From Jatrophihabitans cynanchi (GTDB taxonomy: Bacteria > Actinomycetota > Actinomycetes > Mycobacteriales > Jatrophihabitantaceae), in contig NZ_CP097463.1 in the NCBI RefSeq assembly GCF_027247405.1, positions 2,108,001 to 2,172,000 on the forward strand: DNA of 64,000 nucleotides. The letters are read 5' to 3'. This document shows, in pieces, positions 34,368 to 46,032 of the stretch (the first letter of the stretch is position 1; each line of letters opens with the position of its first letter). A program made the translations under genes and the position numbers. The notes beneath the pieces were generated by a model. The model did no database searches and was not told the origin of the DNA. It was given only the letters and a program-made list of their open reading frames with translations.

Positions 34368-35249
34368 ATGCGATGGGATCCGGCGCAGTACGGGCGGTAC
34401 GCGGCCGAGCGCGGCCGTCCGTTCGGGGACCTGCTGGGGCGCGTCGGGGCCGCCGCGCCGCGCCGCGTCGTCGACCTGGGCTGCGGGCCGGGGACGCTGA
34501 CCGCGCTGCTGGCAGCCCGCTGGCCGGACGCGCTGGTCGAGGGCGTGGACGCCTCGCCGGAGATGATCGCGCGAGCGGCGTCGGTGCCGGGCGTGGTGTT
34601 CGGCGTAGGTGACGTGTGCGAGTGGACGATGCCGGCCGACTGCGACGTGCTGATCTCCAACGCGACGCTGCAGTGGGTGCCCGGGCACGACGCGCTGCTG
34701 CGGTCCTGGGCGCGCACGCTGCCGCTGCGTGGCTGGCTGGCGTTCCAGGTTCCCGGCAACTTCGCCGCGCCGTCACACGCCCTGCTGCGCGCTCTTGCGG
34801 AGTCGGAGCGATGGGCGCCGCTGCTGGGTGGCGTGCTGCGGCACGAGGACGCTGTGCTCTCACCGGCGTCGTACGCGGACCTGCTGCTGTCCTGCGGCCT
34901 GGCGGTGGACGTCTGGGAGACGACGTACCTGCACGTGCTGGCCGGGCCCGACCCGGTGCTCGAGTGGATGCGCGGCACCGGGCTGCGTCCGGTGCTCGGC
35001 GCGCTGGCAGACTCCCGCTCCCCCCACCCGGTACCGAAATCCGGGCCCGACATTTCGTCAGTAGGTGGGGGGAGCGGGTCAGTCGGTGGGGGGAGCGGGT
35101 CAGTCGGTGGGGGAAGTGAGGCGGAGGGCAGCGCGGCCGACGCGTTCGAGGCCGAGTACGCGGCACTGCTGCGCGAGGCCTACCCGGCGGGCGAGCACGG
35201 CACCCCCTTCGAGTTCCGCCGCATCTTTGCGGTCGCCCACAAGCCCTGA
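34368..35249 (+). CDS. Trans-aconitate 2-methyltransferase-like SAM methyltransferase with an inserted repeat segment
   Basis: 293 residues. Rossmann SAM motif VVDLGCGPGTLTALLA near residue 35, VEGVDASPEMIARA, and the family motifs DVLISNATLQWVPGHD.LL, GWLAFQVPGNF and YLHVLAGPDPVLEWMRGTGLRPVL support Tam. After residue about 212 an extra stretch of about 40 residues (SRSPHPVPKSGPD, then SVGGGSG three times) precedes the normal end (FEAEYAALLREAYP..GTPFEFRRIFAVA). This stretch is encoded by a palindromic repeat element (35014-35120) in frame. The family methylates trans-aconitate to relieve citric-acid-cycle inhibition. The inserted loop may be tolerated. Confidence 0.85.
   Translation: MRWDPAQYGRYAAERGRPFGDLLGRVGAAAPRRVVDLGCGPGTLTALLAARWPDALVEGVDASPEMIARAASVPGVVFGVGDVCEWTMPADCDVLISNATLQWVPGHDALLRSWARTLPLRGWLAFQVPGNFAAPSHALLRALAESERWAPLLGGVLRHEDAVLSPASYADLLLSCGLAVDVWETTYLHVLAGPDPVLEWMRGTGLRPVLGALADSRSPHPVPKSGPDISSVGGGSGSVGGGSGSVGGGSEAEGSAADAFEAEYAALLREAYPAGEHGTPFEFRRIFAVAHKP
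35014..35120 (+). repeat. Palindromic element inserted in frame in the methyltransferase gene
   Basis: CCCGCTCCCCCCACC (35014-35028) pairs perfectly with 35064-35078. An inner stem CGAAAT/ATTTCG (35035-35040/35052-35057) closes a CG-rich loop. The right arm is repeated with a 21-base period (35064, 35085, 35106), encoding SVGGGSG units. Arms and core resemble the intergenic elements at 28101 and 28256. Confidence 0.8.
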
Positions 35250-35274
35250 CACGAAAGGTGCACGTGGCCTGCGT

Positions 35275-35593
35275 GGCGACGCTGCGCGTGCTGGTCCCGG
35301 GTCCACTCCCGCGCACGGCAGACGGTGATCGAGCGGAACCGCGCGCTGCAGGAACGCGACGCGCACAAGCTCACCGAGCCCGCGACGTCGATCGCCGATG
35401 CCCTGCGCGCGCGGGGCGCCGACGATCTGACCGCCACGTTGGCCGCGAGTCCGGCGTCACCGTCTTCGCGGTCGCCTTCGCGCAGTGGATCGGCAAGGGC
35501 GAGAAGCGCCGGCTCGCCGATCTCTGCACCGACGTCCTGCGCGACCTGCAGACGCTCACCGCACGGACGAGGCCCTCACGCGGCCGCCGCTGA
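35275..35593 (+). pseudogene. Decayed C-terminal half of a TetR-family regulator
   Basis: One frame reads VHSRARQTVIERNRALQERDAHKLTEPATSIADALRARGADDLTATLAA and then another frame continues ESGVTVFAVAFAQWIGKGEKRRLADLCTDVLRDLQTLTA. Joined, they match the ligand domain of a TetR protein. A one-base deletion near 35450 separates them and the DNA-binding half is missing. It overlaps the end of the convergent esterase gene. Confidence 0.7.
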
Positions 35594-36496
35594 CGGCTCG
35601 GCCCGAACGTGTGCGCCGAGGAAGGCGGCGGCGCGGTCCAGCGCCGCGTCGCCCTCGTCCAGGATGGCGGCGAAAGCCTGGAAGACGTGCGGCACGCCCG
35701 GAGTGACGTCCAGCGTGACGGCGACGTCGTGCGCCGCAGCGCGTACCGCGAGGGTGGTGGCGTCGCTCAGCAGGACCTCGTGCGAACCGGCCTGGACCAG
35801 CAGCGGGGGCAGCCCGGTGAGGTCGGCGAAGATCGGGCTGACCGACGGGTCGCCGGCCGGCGTGCCGGTGCCGTCCAGGTAGTCCTTCGCCCGGGTGCCG
35901 ATCGCGGCGGCGGTGATGTTCGGATCGCGCTCGGCATTGGTGCGGTAGCTGTCGCCGCTGACAGTCAGGTCGGTCATCGGCGAGAACAGCAGGGCCGCGG
36001 CGGGCATGGCCACGCCGGCGCGCAGGCCGCTGATCAGCACCTCGACCGCCAGGTTCCCGCCGGCCGACTCACCCGAGACCACGATCGTCGCTGCGTCGTC
36101 GACCTGCTCGAGCAGCGCGCGGTAGACGGCGGTCGCGTCCTGCAACGCCGCCGGATAGGGGTGTTCCGGGGCGAGGCGGTAGTCGACGGCCACGGCGCGC
36201 ATGCCGCTCTTGCGGGCGAGCGTGGCAAGCAGCCCGGCCGATCCGCGCGCCGAACCGACGGCAAAGCCGCCGCCGTGCAGGTGCAAGATCACGCCGCGTG
36301 ACTCCGTCCCGGCGATGTCGAGGAACACGACGGGCACGCCGGCCAGTTCGCCGTCGGACAGGCGCACGTCGTCCGGGAGCGGGTTCGCCGTCAGCATCGC
36401 GTCGAGGAGCGGCCGTTGCACTGCAGGCACGCCGCCGAGATCGAACGGTGCGTCCCGCAGGATGCGGTGCACCAGCTCTCGTTGTTGCTGGCTCAT
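35576..36496 (-). CDS. Alpha/beta hydrolase of the hormone-sensitive lipase family
   Basis: 306 residues from ATG 36496, with AAGGAG upstream. The oxyanion motif LHLHGGGFAVGS, nucleophile elbow VSGESAGGN, the acid region (QAGSHEVLLSDAT) and VPHVFQAF with the catalytic His are all present. It hydrolyses acyl esters. It is divergent from a MarR gene, and the shared 112-base region holds a MarR-type palindrome, so it is probably repressed by that regulator. Confidence 0.9.
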   Translation of the reverse strand: MSQQQRELVHRILRDAPFDLGGVPAVQRPLLDAMLTANPLPDDVRLSDGELAGVPVVFLDIAGTESRGVILHLHGGGFAVGSARGSAGLLATLARKSGMRAVAVDYRLAPEHPYPAALQDATAVYRALLEQVDDAATIVVSGESAGGNLAVEVLISGLRAGVAMPAAALLFSPMTDLTVSGDSYRTNAERDPNITAAAIGTRAKDYLDGTGTPAGDPSVSPIFADLTGLPPLLVQAGSHEVLLSDATTLAVRAAAHDVAVTLDVTPGVPHVFQAFAAILDEGDAALDRAAAFLGAHVRAEPSAAAA

Positions 36497-36548
36497 GGTG
36501 CTCTCCTTGTGGTCTGCATCGTGCTCGGTTCTGCGCGACGCCTCGCAA

Positions 36549-36602
36549 ACTAGATTAGCAGTAACCTGCATAGAAGCAAGCTAGTTGGAACTAAGGTAGT
36601 CT
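36549..36602. promoter_or_regulatory. Divergent promoter and MarR-type operator
   Basis: TAGTTGGAACTA (36582-36593) is a palindrome next to the MarR start, with a partner half ACTAGATTAG at 36549-36558. On the minus strand TTGCTT, 16 bases and TAATCT form the esterase promoter. A TAGTCT box ends seven bases before the MarR ATG, which allows a leaderless MarR transcript. Confidence 0.5.
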
Positions 36603-36608
36603 GTTGTG

Positions 36609-37076
36609 ATGCGAAGCGACCCGAAGGAGACCGGCCTGCGGCAGGTCTTCGACGACCTGGTCCGGTTCGAGACGATGCTGTGGAACGCCCTCGACCGGCG
36701 CCTGCAGGCCGAGTGCGCCCTCAGCCTGGGCAGCCTGAACACCATGCTGGTGATCGCGTCCACGGAACACTGCCGCGTCTACGACATCGCCTCGGCCCTG
36801 GTGATCACGGTCGGCGGCGCCAGCCAGGCCGTCGACCGGCTCGAGGCCGCAGGGTGGTGCGCACGGCAGCCCAATCCGGCCGATCGCCGCTCCTCGATCG
36901 TTGTGCTGACCGAGCGTGGCGAGAAGCTACTGGCGGCCGGCGGTGCGGTGTTCGACGCCGAACTCGAGCACCGGCTGCGCGAGCCGCTGTCGGCGACGGC
37001 GCTCGGCCACCTCGGCCGGACGCTCGGCACCCTGCGGCGCGCGCACGCACGGGACGAGGACGATCCCGCCGGTTAG
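36609..37076 (+). CDS. MarR-family transcriptional regulator
   Basis: 155 residues from ATG 36609 (GTG 36606 adds one). Winged-helix residues: SLGSLNTMLVIASTEHCRVYDIASALVITVGGASQAVDRLEAAGWCARQPNPADRRSSIVVLTERGEKL. DRR at the wing tip is the family signature. It is divergent from the esterase gene and probably regulates it and itself. Confidence 0.9.
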   Translation: MRSDPKETGLRQVFDDLVRFETMLWNALDRRLQAECALSLGSLNTMLVIASTEHCRVYDIASALVITVGGASQAVDRLEAAGWCARQPNPADRRSSIVVLTERGEKLLAAGGAVFDAELEHRLREPLSATALGHLGRTLGTLRRAHARDEDDPAG

Positions 37077-37106
37077 CCTCCGCGCTCGGCGTACCAGTTG
37101 CAGCGG

Positions 37107-39797
<2,691 letters not shown>

Positions 39798-39875
39798 ATC
39801 CACTCCAACTAGAGGTCCCGTCCGGCGCCTACCGGTGCCGTCGCGGACGGTACCCCACCAGTCCAAACAGGCCGC

Positions 39876-40586
39876 TCAGCGCACCGCCGGCCAGGCGGCC
39901 CCGGCCCCGTCCGGAGCGGCGCCGAGCAGCTCGACGAGGCGGCGGATCCGCTTGGCCGAGGTGACCCGCCAGCCGGGTCCGCCGCGGTGGGAGATGGAGA
40001 CCGCGGCCAGCCCGAGGCGCGACAGTTGCGCGCCCGCGGCCACATGCAGCGGACCGTCCGGTGCGGATGGGGTCCCTCCGCCGTTCCGGGTGTGGCCGGC
40101 GGGCGAGGTGGCCAGCAGGTACCCGACGTCGTCCGGACGTCCGGCGGCCAGCGCCCACAGCCGCAGCCCACCCGCGGTGAGGGCGAGCCCGGCGGGCGGC
40201 ACCAGGTTGGCCCCCCGGGTCCAGCGGTCCGCGTGCGGCAGCAGTTCGGCGCGGAAGGCGGTGCGGGCGGCGAATCCGCTCTCGGCCGGTGAGACGGCGG
40301 GCTCGTCGCCGGAGTCGCTGCCGGAGTCGCTGCCGGAGTCGCTGCCGGAGTCGCTGCCGGAGTCGCTGCCGGAGTCGCTGCCGGAGTCGCTGCCGGAGTC
40401 GCTGCCGATGCCGCGGAGCGCGAACTCGGCGGCCAGCGCGTCCGCGCGCCAGCGGTCGGCCACCACGACGGACAGCCGCGCGCGTGCTCCGGAGCGCACC
40501 CAGTGCCCGCCGGCGAGCAGGATCCCGTCCAGGTCTTGCAGGGACGGCTCGGCGACGGCGGCACCGAACAGCGAGAACTGCGTCAT
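39876..40586 (-). CDS. Uncharacterised protein with an SDSG repeat
   Basis: 236 residues from ATG 40586. I do not recognise an enzyme motif. The N-terminus MTQFSLFGAAVAEPSLQDLDGILLAGGHWV and the segment RLSVVVADRWRADALAAEF look conserved, and the C-terminus (GWRVTSAKRIRRLVELLG) is basic and helical. In between, residues about 60-92 are eight SDSG repeats encoded by a 12-bp minisatellite. It lies 78 bases downstream of topA on the same strand order as topA-linked unknown genes in other actinomycetes, and a DNA-related role is possible. Confidence 0.65.
   Translation of the reverse strand: MTQFSLFGAAVAEPSLQDLDGILLAGGHWVRSGARARLSVVVADRWRADALAAEFALRGIGSDSGSDSGSDSGSDSGSDSGSDSGSDSGSDSGDEPAVSPAESGFAARTAFRAELLPHADRWTRGANLVPPAGLALTAGGLRLWALAAGRPDDVGYLLATSPAGHTRNGGGTPSAPDGPLHVAAGAQLSRLGLAAVSISHRGGPGWRVTSAKRIRRLVELLGAAPDGAGAAWPAVR
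40309..40404. repeat. Eight exact 12-bp tandem repeats within the gene at 39876
   Basis: CCGGAGTCGCTG is repeated eight times without a mismatch, coding SDSG on the minus strand. Exact copies in frame suggest a recently expanded, length-variable site. Confidence 0.95.
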
Positions 40587-40710
40587 CGCCTGCCTCCCCC
40601 GCCGCTCGTGGTGCTCATCGTTCCGCGTCCGGTCGCAGATCCTCCGCCGGAAACGCCGAAGCGGCCCGGACGCGGGCTGTTGCCGCATCCGGACCGCCTC
40701 AGGTGATCGG

Positions 40711-43035
40711 TCAGGCCGCGGCCTCGGCCGGTTCGCGGTCGGCCGGGTTCTCGCCCATCGACACGACCCGCTTCTTCGACACGATCACCGCGGCGGCGAT
40801 GATCAGGAACGCGATGACCGCAATGACGACCCGCACGGCTGCCGACGAATCGTTGCCGAGGCTGAACTTGACGATGGCAGGCGCGATCAGCACGGCCACC
40901 AGGTTCATCACCTTGATGAGCGGGTTGATCGCCGGCCCGGCGGTGTCCTTGAACGGATCGCCGACGGTGTCACCGATGATGGTTGCCTCGTGCGCCTGGC
41001 TGCCCTTGCCGCCGTGGTGGCCGTCCTCGACCATCTTCTTCGCGTTGTCCCAGGCGCCACCGGAGTTGGCCAGGAACACCGCCATCAGCACGCCCGCGGC
41101 GATGGCCCCCGCGAGGAAGCCGGCCAGCGGCGCGACGCCGATCGCGAAGCCGACGCAGATCGGCGCGAAGATCGCCAGCAGGCCCGGGGTGGCCAGCTCG
41201 CGCAACGAGTCCTTCGTGCAGATGTCGACCACGCGGGCGTAGTCGGGCTTCTCGGTGTAGTCCATGATCCCGGGCTTGGTGCGGAACTGGTCGCGCACCT
41301 CGAACACCACGCGCCCGGCGGCGCGACCCACGGCGCTGATCGCCAGGCCGCTGAACAGGAACACGACCGCCGCGCCCAGGATGATGCCGACCAGGTTGTT
41401 CGGCTGCGTGACCAGGTACTGGAACGCGTAGTTCGTCCCGCTGATCGTGCCGTCGGCGCCGATCGCCTTGATCGTCGCCGTCCCGATCGCGTCGGCGAAA
41501 GAGCCGAACAGCGCGGTCGCCGCCAGCACCGCCGTGGCGATCGCGATGCCCTTGGTGATCGCCTTCGTGGTGTTCCCGACGGCGTCCAGATCGGTCAGGA
41601 TGCGCGCGCCGGTCTCGTCGATGTCGCCGCTCATCTCGGCGACACCCTGCGCGTTGTCACTCACCGGGCCGAAGGTATCCATCGAGACGATGACACCGGC
41701 CGTCGTCAGCAGCCCGGTACCGGCCAGCGCGACCGCGAACAGCGCCACCCCGATCGAACCGCTACCGAGCAGGAACGCTCCGAACAGCGCGATGGCGATG
41801 AGGATCGCGGTGTAGACCGCGGACTCCAGGCCGAGCGCGATACCCGAGAGCACCACGGTGGCCGGTCCGGTCAGTGACGTCTTCGCGACGTCCTTGACGG
41901 GGCGCCGGATGGTGTCGGTGAAGTAGCCGGTCAACTGCTGGATGAGCACCGCGAGGACGATGCCGATCAGTACCGCGACGAACGCGATCACGGCCGGGTT
42001 GCCCTTGCTGGCGAAGCCGGCACCGAACTTGGAGAAGTTGCTCGGCAGGAAGGTGAACGCGGCGATCGCGACGAGGACCAGCGAGGTGGCCGCCGAGATC
42101 ATGAAGCCGCGATTGATCGGGACGAGCCCGTTGCGGTCGGTCGCGCGCAGCTTGGTGGCCAGGATGCCGACGACCGAACTGATCACGCCGATCCCGCCGA
42201 TGATCAGCGGGAGCATCAGGCCCTTCGAACCGAATGCGGACTGCCCCAGGATCAGGGCGGCGACCAGCATGACGGCGTAGGACTCGAACAGGTCGGCAGC
42301 CATGCCGGCGCAGTCGCCGACGTTGTCGCCCACGTTGTCGGCGATCGTGGCCGCGTTGCGCGGGTCGTCCTCCGGAATACCGGCCTCGACCTTGCCGACC
42401 AGGTCGGCGCCGACGTCGGCGGCCTTGGTGAAGATGCCGCCGCCGACACGCATGAACATGGCCAGCAGCGCGCCGCCGAAGCCGAAGCCCTCGAGCACGG
42501 TCGGAGCGTGGTCGTTGTAGCAGAGCAGCACGACGCACGCGCCGAGCAGGCCGAGGCCGACCGTGAGCATGCCGACGATGCCGCCGGTTCGGAACGCGAT
42601 GTGGAAGCCACGCTGGCCGCCGCCACCACGGGCGGCGGACGCGACCCGGACGTTCGCGCGGGTCGCCATCGTCATGCCCACGTAGCCGACGGTCGCCGAG
42701 AACGAGGCGCCGACGAGGAAGAAGACGGCCCTGCCGATGCGCACCGGCCAGCCGCCGTCGTTCACCGGCAGCAGCAGGAGCAGCAGGAAGACGATGATCG
42801 CGAAGACGCCCAGGGTGCGGAACTGCCGGTTCAGATAGGCCGCCGCGCCCTCCTGGACCGCCTTGGAGATCTCCTGCATCTTCGGCGTGCCCTGGTCGGC
42901 CTTGAGGACCTCCTTGACCAGGACGACCGCGTAGACGAGCGCCAGCAGCGCCACTGCGCCGAGGACGAGGACGAAGCCGCGCTGCCCGCTGGTGATTCCG
43001 GGCAGGCTTGCGGCGATCTGGTGGTGCGCAGCCAT
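40711..43035 (-). CDS. hppA: H+-translocating membrane pyrophosphatase, K+-independent type
   Basis: 774 residues with about sixteen membrane helices. The catalytic loops GGGIFTKAADVGADLVGKVEAGIPEDDPRNAATIADNVGDNVGDCAGMAADLFESY and, near the end, TIIGDTVGDPFKDTAGPAINPLIKVMN are intact. The motif GNTTKAITKG carries the lysine that marks K+-independent enzymes (Ala in K+-dependent ones). It couples hydrolysis of pyrophosphate to proton export. AGGGGAG lies six bases before the ATG. Confidence 0.97.
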   Translation of the reverse strand: MAAHHQIAASLPGITSGQRGFVLVLGAVALLALVYAVVLVKEVLKADQGTPKMQEISKAVQEGAAAYLNRQFRTLGVFAIIVFLLLLLLPVNDGGWPVRIGRAVFFLVGASFSATVGYVGMTMATRANVRVASAARGGGGQRGFHIAFRTGGIVGMLTVGLGLLGACVVLLCYNDHAPTVLEGFGFGGALLAMFMRVGGGIFTKAADVGADLVGKVEAGIPEDDPRNAATIADNVGDNVGDCAGMAADLFESYAVMLVAALILGQSAFGSKGLMLPLIIGGIGVISSVVGILATKLRATDRNGLVPINRGFMISAATSLVLVAIAAFTFLPSNFSKFGAGFASKGNPAVIAFVAVLIGIVLAVLIQQLTGYFTDTIRRPVKDVAKTSLTGPATVVLSGIALGLESAVYTAILIAIALFGAFLLGSGSIGVALFAVALAGTGLLTTAGVIVSMDTFGPVSDNAQGVAEMSGDIDETGARILTDLDAVGNTTKAITKGIAIATAVLAATALFGSFADAIGTATIKAIGADGTISGTNYAFQYLVTQPNNLVGIILGAAVVFLFSGLAISAVGRAAGRVVFEVRDQFRTKPGIMDYTEKPDYARVVDICTKDSLRELATPGLLAIFAPICVGFAIGVAPLAGFLAGAIAAGVLMAVFLANSGGAWDNAKKMVEDGHHGGKGSQAHEATIIGDTVGDPFKDTAGPAINPLIKVMNLVAVLIAPAIVKFSLGNDSSAAVRVVIAVIAFLIIAAAVIVSKKRVVSMGENPADREPAEAAA

Positions 43036-43224
43036 TCAACTCCCCTTGCTGTGACGTCGACTCGACGTGAGCGACGGGTTCTGCCGGTGGTTAGGGCAGG
43101 ATGCGCCCGCCGGCGCGGGAGGAATTCGCACCAGTTGCGGACTCGCGGAGTCTAGCCGGGGTTTCGCGGCAGCACCGAGCCGGGTTCGGTATTTGTTCGC
43201 CGGGCCCGGGCGCGCCGACCGGCC

Positions 43225-43311
43225 CGGGTCAGCGCAGGGTCAGCGCGGGGTCAGCGCGGGGTCAGCGCGGGGTCAGCGCGGGGTCAGCGCAGGGTGAGCG
43301 CGGGGTCAGGC
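43225..43311. repeat. 11-bp tandem repeat, about 7-8 copies, over the STAS gene end
   Basis: Units GGGGTCAGCGC with A/G variants run from about 43225 to 43311. The stop codon (TCA on the plus strand, 43306-43308) of the STAS gene is in the last unit. The remaining space to hppA (43036-43224) holds no gene that I can see. Confidence 0.9.
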
Positions 43312-43656
43312 CCGGTCGGGCACCGACGCGAGGGCCTCGTCCAGGCTGGTGTGCAGGTCGAACACGCCGTCGAGCCCGGTGATGGTGAACAGCTTGCGGA
43401 TCCGCTCGCTGGTGCAGACGACGGGCATCAACACGCCTCGTTCGCCTGCGGTCGTGCGCGCCGAGACCAGGGCGCCGAGCCCGGTGGAGTCCAGGAAGCC
43501 GACCTCGCTCAGGTCCACCACCACCGCGGACGCACCGGGGGTCAACTCGGCGCTCACGCCCTCCCGCAGGCGCGGCGCGGAGTGGACGTCCACCTCACCG
43601 GCCACGCTGACCACGGATACTGAGGACTCGCTTCGGCGTTCGACGCTCAGGTCCAC
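43306..43656 (-). CDS. STAS-domain anti-sigma factor antagonist
   Basis: 116 residues from GTG 43656, with GGAGGT seven bases upstream. The phosphorylatable serine is in VGFLDSTGLGALVSA, and the fold runs VSVVSVAGEVDVHSAPRLREGV...VVVDLS. It binds and neutralises an anti-sigma kinase when unphosphorylated (SpoIIAA/BldG family). No partner kinase or sigma factor is nearby. It is divergent from the helicase gene, as in related actinomycetes. Confidence 0.92.
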   Translation of the reverse strand: MDLSVERRSESSVSVVSVAGEVDVHSAPRLREGVSAELTPGASAVVVDLSEVGFLDSTGLGALVSARTTAGERGVLMPVVCTSERIRKLFTITGLDGVFDLHTSLDEALASVPDRA

Positions 43657-43734
43657 GGTTCACCTCCTGGCGTCGACAACTGGACTGCAGTACTCGGCAG
43701 CGGCCAGCATGCCACATGCGGGTGAGGGGATGAG

Positions 43735-46032
43735 GTGCGCGCACTGCTCGAGCGGCTCCTTGCCGGCACGGCACCGGGCGATTCGCCGTGCACGCACGTG
43801 CGGGAGTTGCCCGGCCGGGCCGGGCGCGCCGAGCCGTGGCCGCAGTGGGTTCCGGCGGTGCTGGCCGGGCGCCTGGCCGAGGCGGGCGTGGCCGCACCGT
43901 GGTCGCATCAGGTCGAGGCCGCCTCGCTCGCGCACGCCGGGGAGTCGGTGGTGGTGGCGACCGGGACGGCGTCCGGGAAGTCGCTGGCCTACCAACTGCC
44001 CGGACTGACCGCGCTGGCGGCCGACGAGCGGGTCCGCGTGCTCTACCTGGCCCCGACCAAGGCGCTGGCCGGCGATCAGCTGCGCTCGCTGCTGCAGCTG
44101 GCGGTGCCCGGCGTGCGGCCGGCCTGCTTCGACGGGGACACCCCGCACGAGGAGCGCGACTGGGTCCGTGCGCACGCGAACTGGGTGCTGACCAACCCGG
44201 ACATGCTGCACCGCTCGCTGTTGCCTGCGCACGCCCGGTGGGCCTCGTTCTTCCGCCGGTTGCGGTACGTGGTGGTGGACGAGTGTCACGCGTATCGCGG
44301 CCTGTTCGGCTCGCACGTGGCGCTGATCCTGCGGCGGCTGCGGCGGGTGTGCGCGCTGTACGGGAGCGCGCCCACGTTCGTGCTCGCCTCGGCCACGGTG
44401 TCCGACCCGGCCGCTTCGGCGAGCCGGCTGATCGGCGCACCGGTGCGGGCGGTGACAGCCGACGGATCGCCGCACGGCGCGACCACGTTCGCCCTGTGGG
44501 AGCCACCACTGACCGCGTTGCGCGGCGAGCACGACGCGCCGGTGCGCCGGGCGGCCGGGGCGGAGGCGGGCCGACTACTGGCCGACCTGGTCGTCGAGGG
44601 CGCGCGCACCCTCGCGTTCGTGCGCTCGCGCAACGGCGCCGAGCAGACCGCGCTGGCCGCGCAACGGCTGCTGGCCGAGGCCGGTCTGGACGAGCTTGCC
44701 GGCCGCGTGTCGGCGTACCGGGCCGGGTACCTGCCCGAGGAGCGCCGCGCCCTGGAGGCGGCGCTCTGCTCGGGCGAGCTGCTCGGTGTGGCGGCGACGA
44801 ACGCGCTGGAGCTGGGCCTGGATGTCAGCGGCCTGGACGCGGTGATCCTGGCCGGCTTCCCCGGCACGCTCGCTTCGCTGTGGCAGCAGGCCGGCCGGGC
44901 CGGCCGTTCCGGTGCGCACGCCCTGGTCGTGTTCGTGGCGCGCGACGACCCGCTGGACACGTTCCTCGCACACCATCCGGACGCGGTGTTCGGGCGGCCG
45001 GTCGAGGCGACCGTGTTCGACCCGGCCAACCCGTACGTGCTCGGTCCGCAGCTGTGCTGCGCGGCCGCCGAATCACCGCTGCGTCCGGGCGAGCTCGAGC
45101 TGTTCGGCGGCCCGGCGGCGCTCGCCGTGCTGGACGACCTCGTCGCGCGCGGTGAGCTGCGGCGGCGCCAGACCGGCTGGTACTGGACGGCCCGCGAGCG
45201 GCCGGATGCCGACATCCGGGGCTCGGGCGGCCCACCGGTGACCGTGGTGGACGGAAGCAACGGCGCGCTGATCGGCACGGTGGACGCCGGGGCTGCGCAC
45301 TCGACGGTGCACACCGGCGCGGTCTACCTGCACCAGGGACGATCCTTCGAGGTCGACGAGCTGGATCTGCACGGGTCGGCGGCGATCGTCCACGCCGCTG
45401 ATCCGGAGTGGACGACGACGGCGCGCGAACTCACCGACATCGCGATCGTGGACGTCGCACGGTCGTCGGCGTTCGGCCCGGTTACCGTCGCGTTCGGCAC
45501 CGTCGATGTCACCAACCAGGTGCTGAGCTACCTGCGGCGGCGGATCAGCACCGGCGAGATCATGGACGAGGTGCCGCTGGACCTGCCGCCACGCGAGCTG
45601 CGCACCCGCGCCGTCTGGTACACCGTCGATCAAGAAGCGCTCGACGCGATCGGGTTGGACGCGGCGGCGGTGCCCGGTGCCGCGCACGCCGCCGAACACG
45701 CGGCGATCGGGCTGTTGCCGTTGTTCGCCACCTGCGACCGCTGGGACATCGGCGGTGTGTCCACCGCGCTGCACCCGGACACCGGGCGCCCCACCGTGTT
45801 CGTGTACGACGGGCACCAGGGCGGGGCGGGCTTCGCCGAGCGCGGGCACGCGGCGATCGCGGACTGGCTGGCCGCGACGCGTGAGGCGATCGACTCGTGC
45901 GAGTGTGTCGCCGGCTGCCCTTCGTGCGTGCAGTCGCCCAAGTGCGGCAACGGCAACGACCCGCTCGACAAGCGCGGCGCCGTCCATTTGCTCGACCTCC
46001 TACTCGCGCGGCTGACGTGCTCGCCCGGCTGA
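43735..46032 (+). CDS. DEAD/DEAH-box helicase with C-terminal DUF1998 (MrfA-like)
   Basis: 765 residues from GTG 43735, with AGGGGA upstream. Motifs: Walker A ATGTASGKSLAY, motif II VVVDECHAY (DECH), motif III ASATVSD, motif V ATNALELGLDVSGLDAVILAGFPGT and motif VI QQAGRAGRSG. The C-terminal domain carries cysteines CECVAGCPSCVQSPKCGNGN of DUF1998, as in Bacillus MrfA, which repairs mitomycin adducts. The last codons sit in a short repeat. The TadE genes downstream on the other strand are its usual neighbours. Confidence 0.93.
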   Translation: MRALLERLLAGTAPGDSPCTHVRELPGRAGRAEPWPQWVPAVLAGRLAEAGVAAPWSHQVEAASLAHAGESVVVATGTASGKSLAYQLPGLTALAADERVRVLYLAPTKALAGDQLRSLLQLAVPGVRPACFDGDTPHEERDWVRAHANWVLTNPDMLHRSLLPAHARWASFFRRLRYVVVDECHAYRGLFGSHVALILRRLRRVCALYGSAPTFVLASATVSDPAASASRLIGAPVRAVTADGSPHGATTFALWEPPLTALRGEHDAPVRRAAGAEAGRLLADLVVEGARTLAFVRSRNGAEQTALAAQRLLAEAGLDELAGRVSAYRAGYLPEERRALEAALCSGELLGVAATNALELGLDVSGLDAVILAGFPGTLASLWQQAGRAGRSGAHALVVFVARDDPLDTFLAHHPDAVFGRPVEATVFDPANPYVLGPQLCCAAAESPLRPGELELFGGPAALAVLDDLVARGELRRRQTGWYWTARERPDADIRGSGGPPVTVVDGSNGALIGTVDAGAAHSTVHTGAVYLHQGRSFEVDELDLHGSAAIVHAADPEWTTTARELTDIAIVDVARSSAFGPVTVAFGTVDVTNQVLSYLRRRISTGEIMDEVPLDLPPRELRTRAVWYTVDQEALDAIGLDAAAVPGAAHAAEHAAIGLLPLFATCDRWDIGGVSTALHPDTGRPTVFVYDGHQGGAGFAERGHAAIADWLAATREAIDSCECVAGCPSCVQSPKCGNGNDPLDKRGAVHLLDLLLARLTCSPG

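Noticed and set aside
43036-43224. Riboswitch upstream of hppA
   Set aside because: The 5' region is short, has a ribosome site directly before the ATG and no recognisable aptamer pattern.
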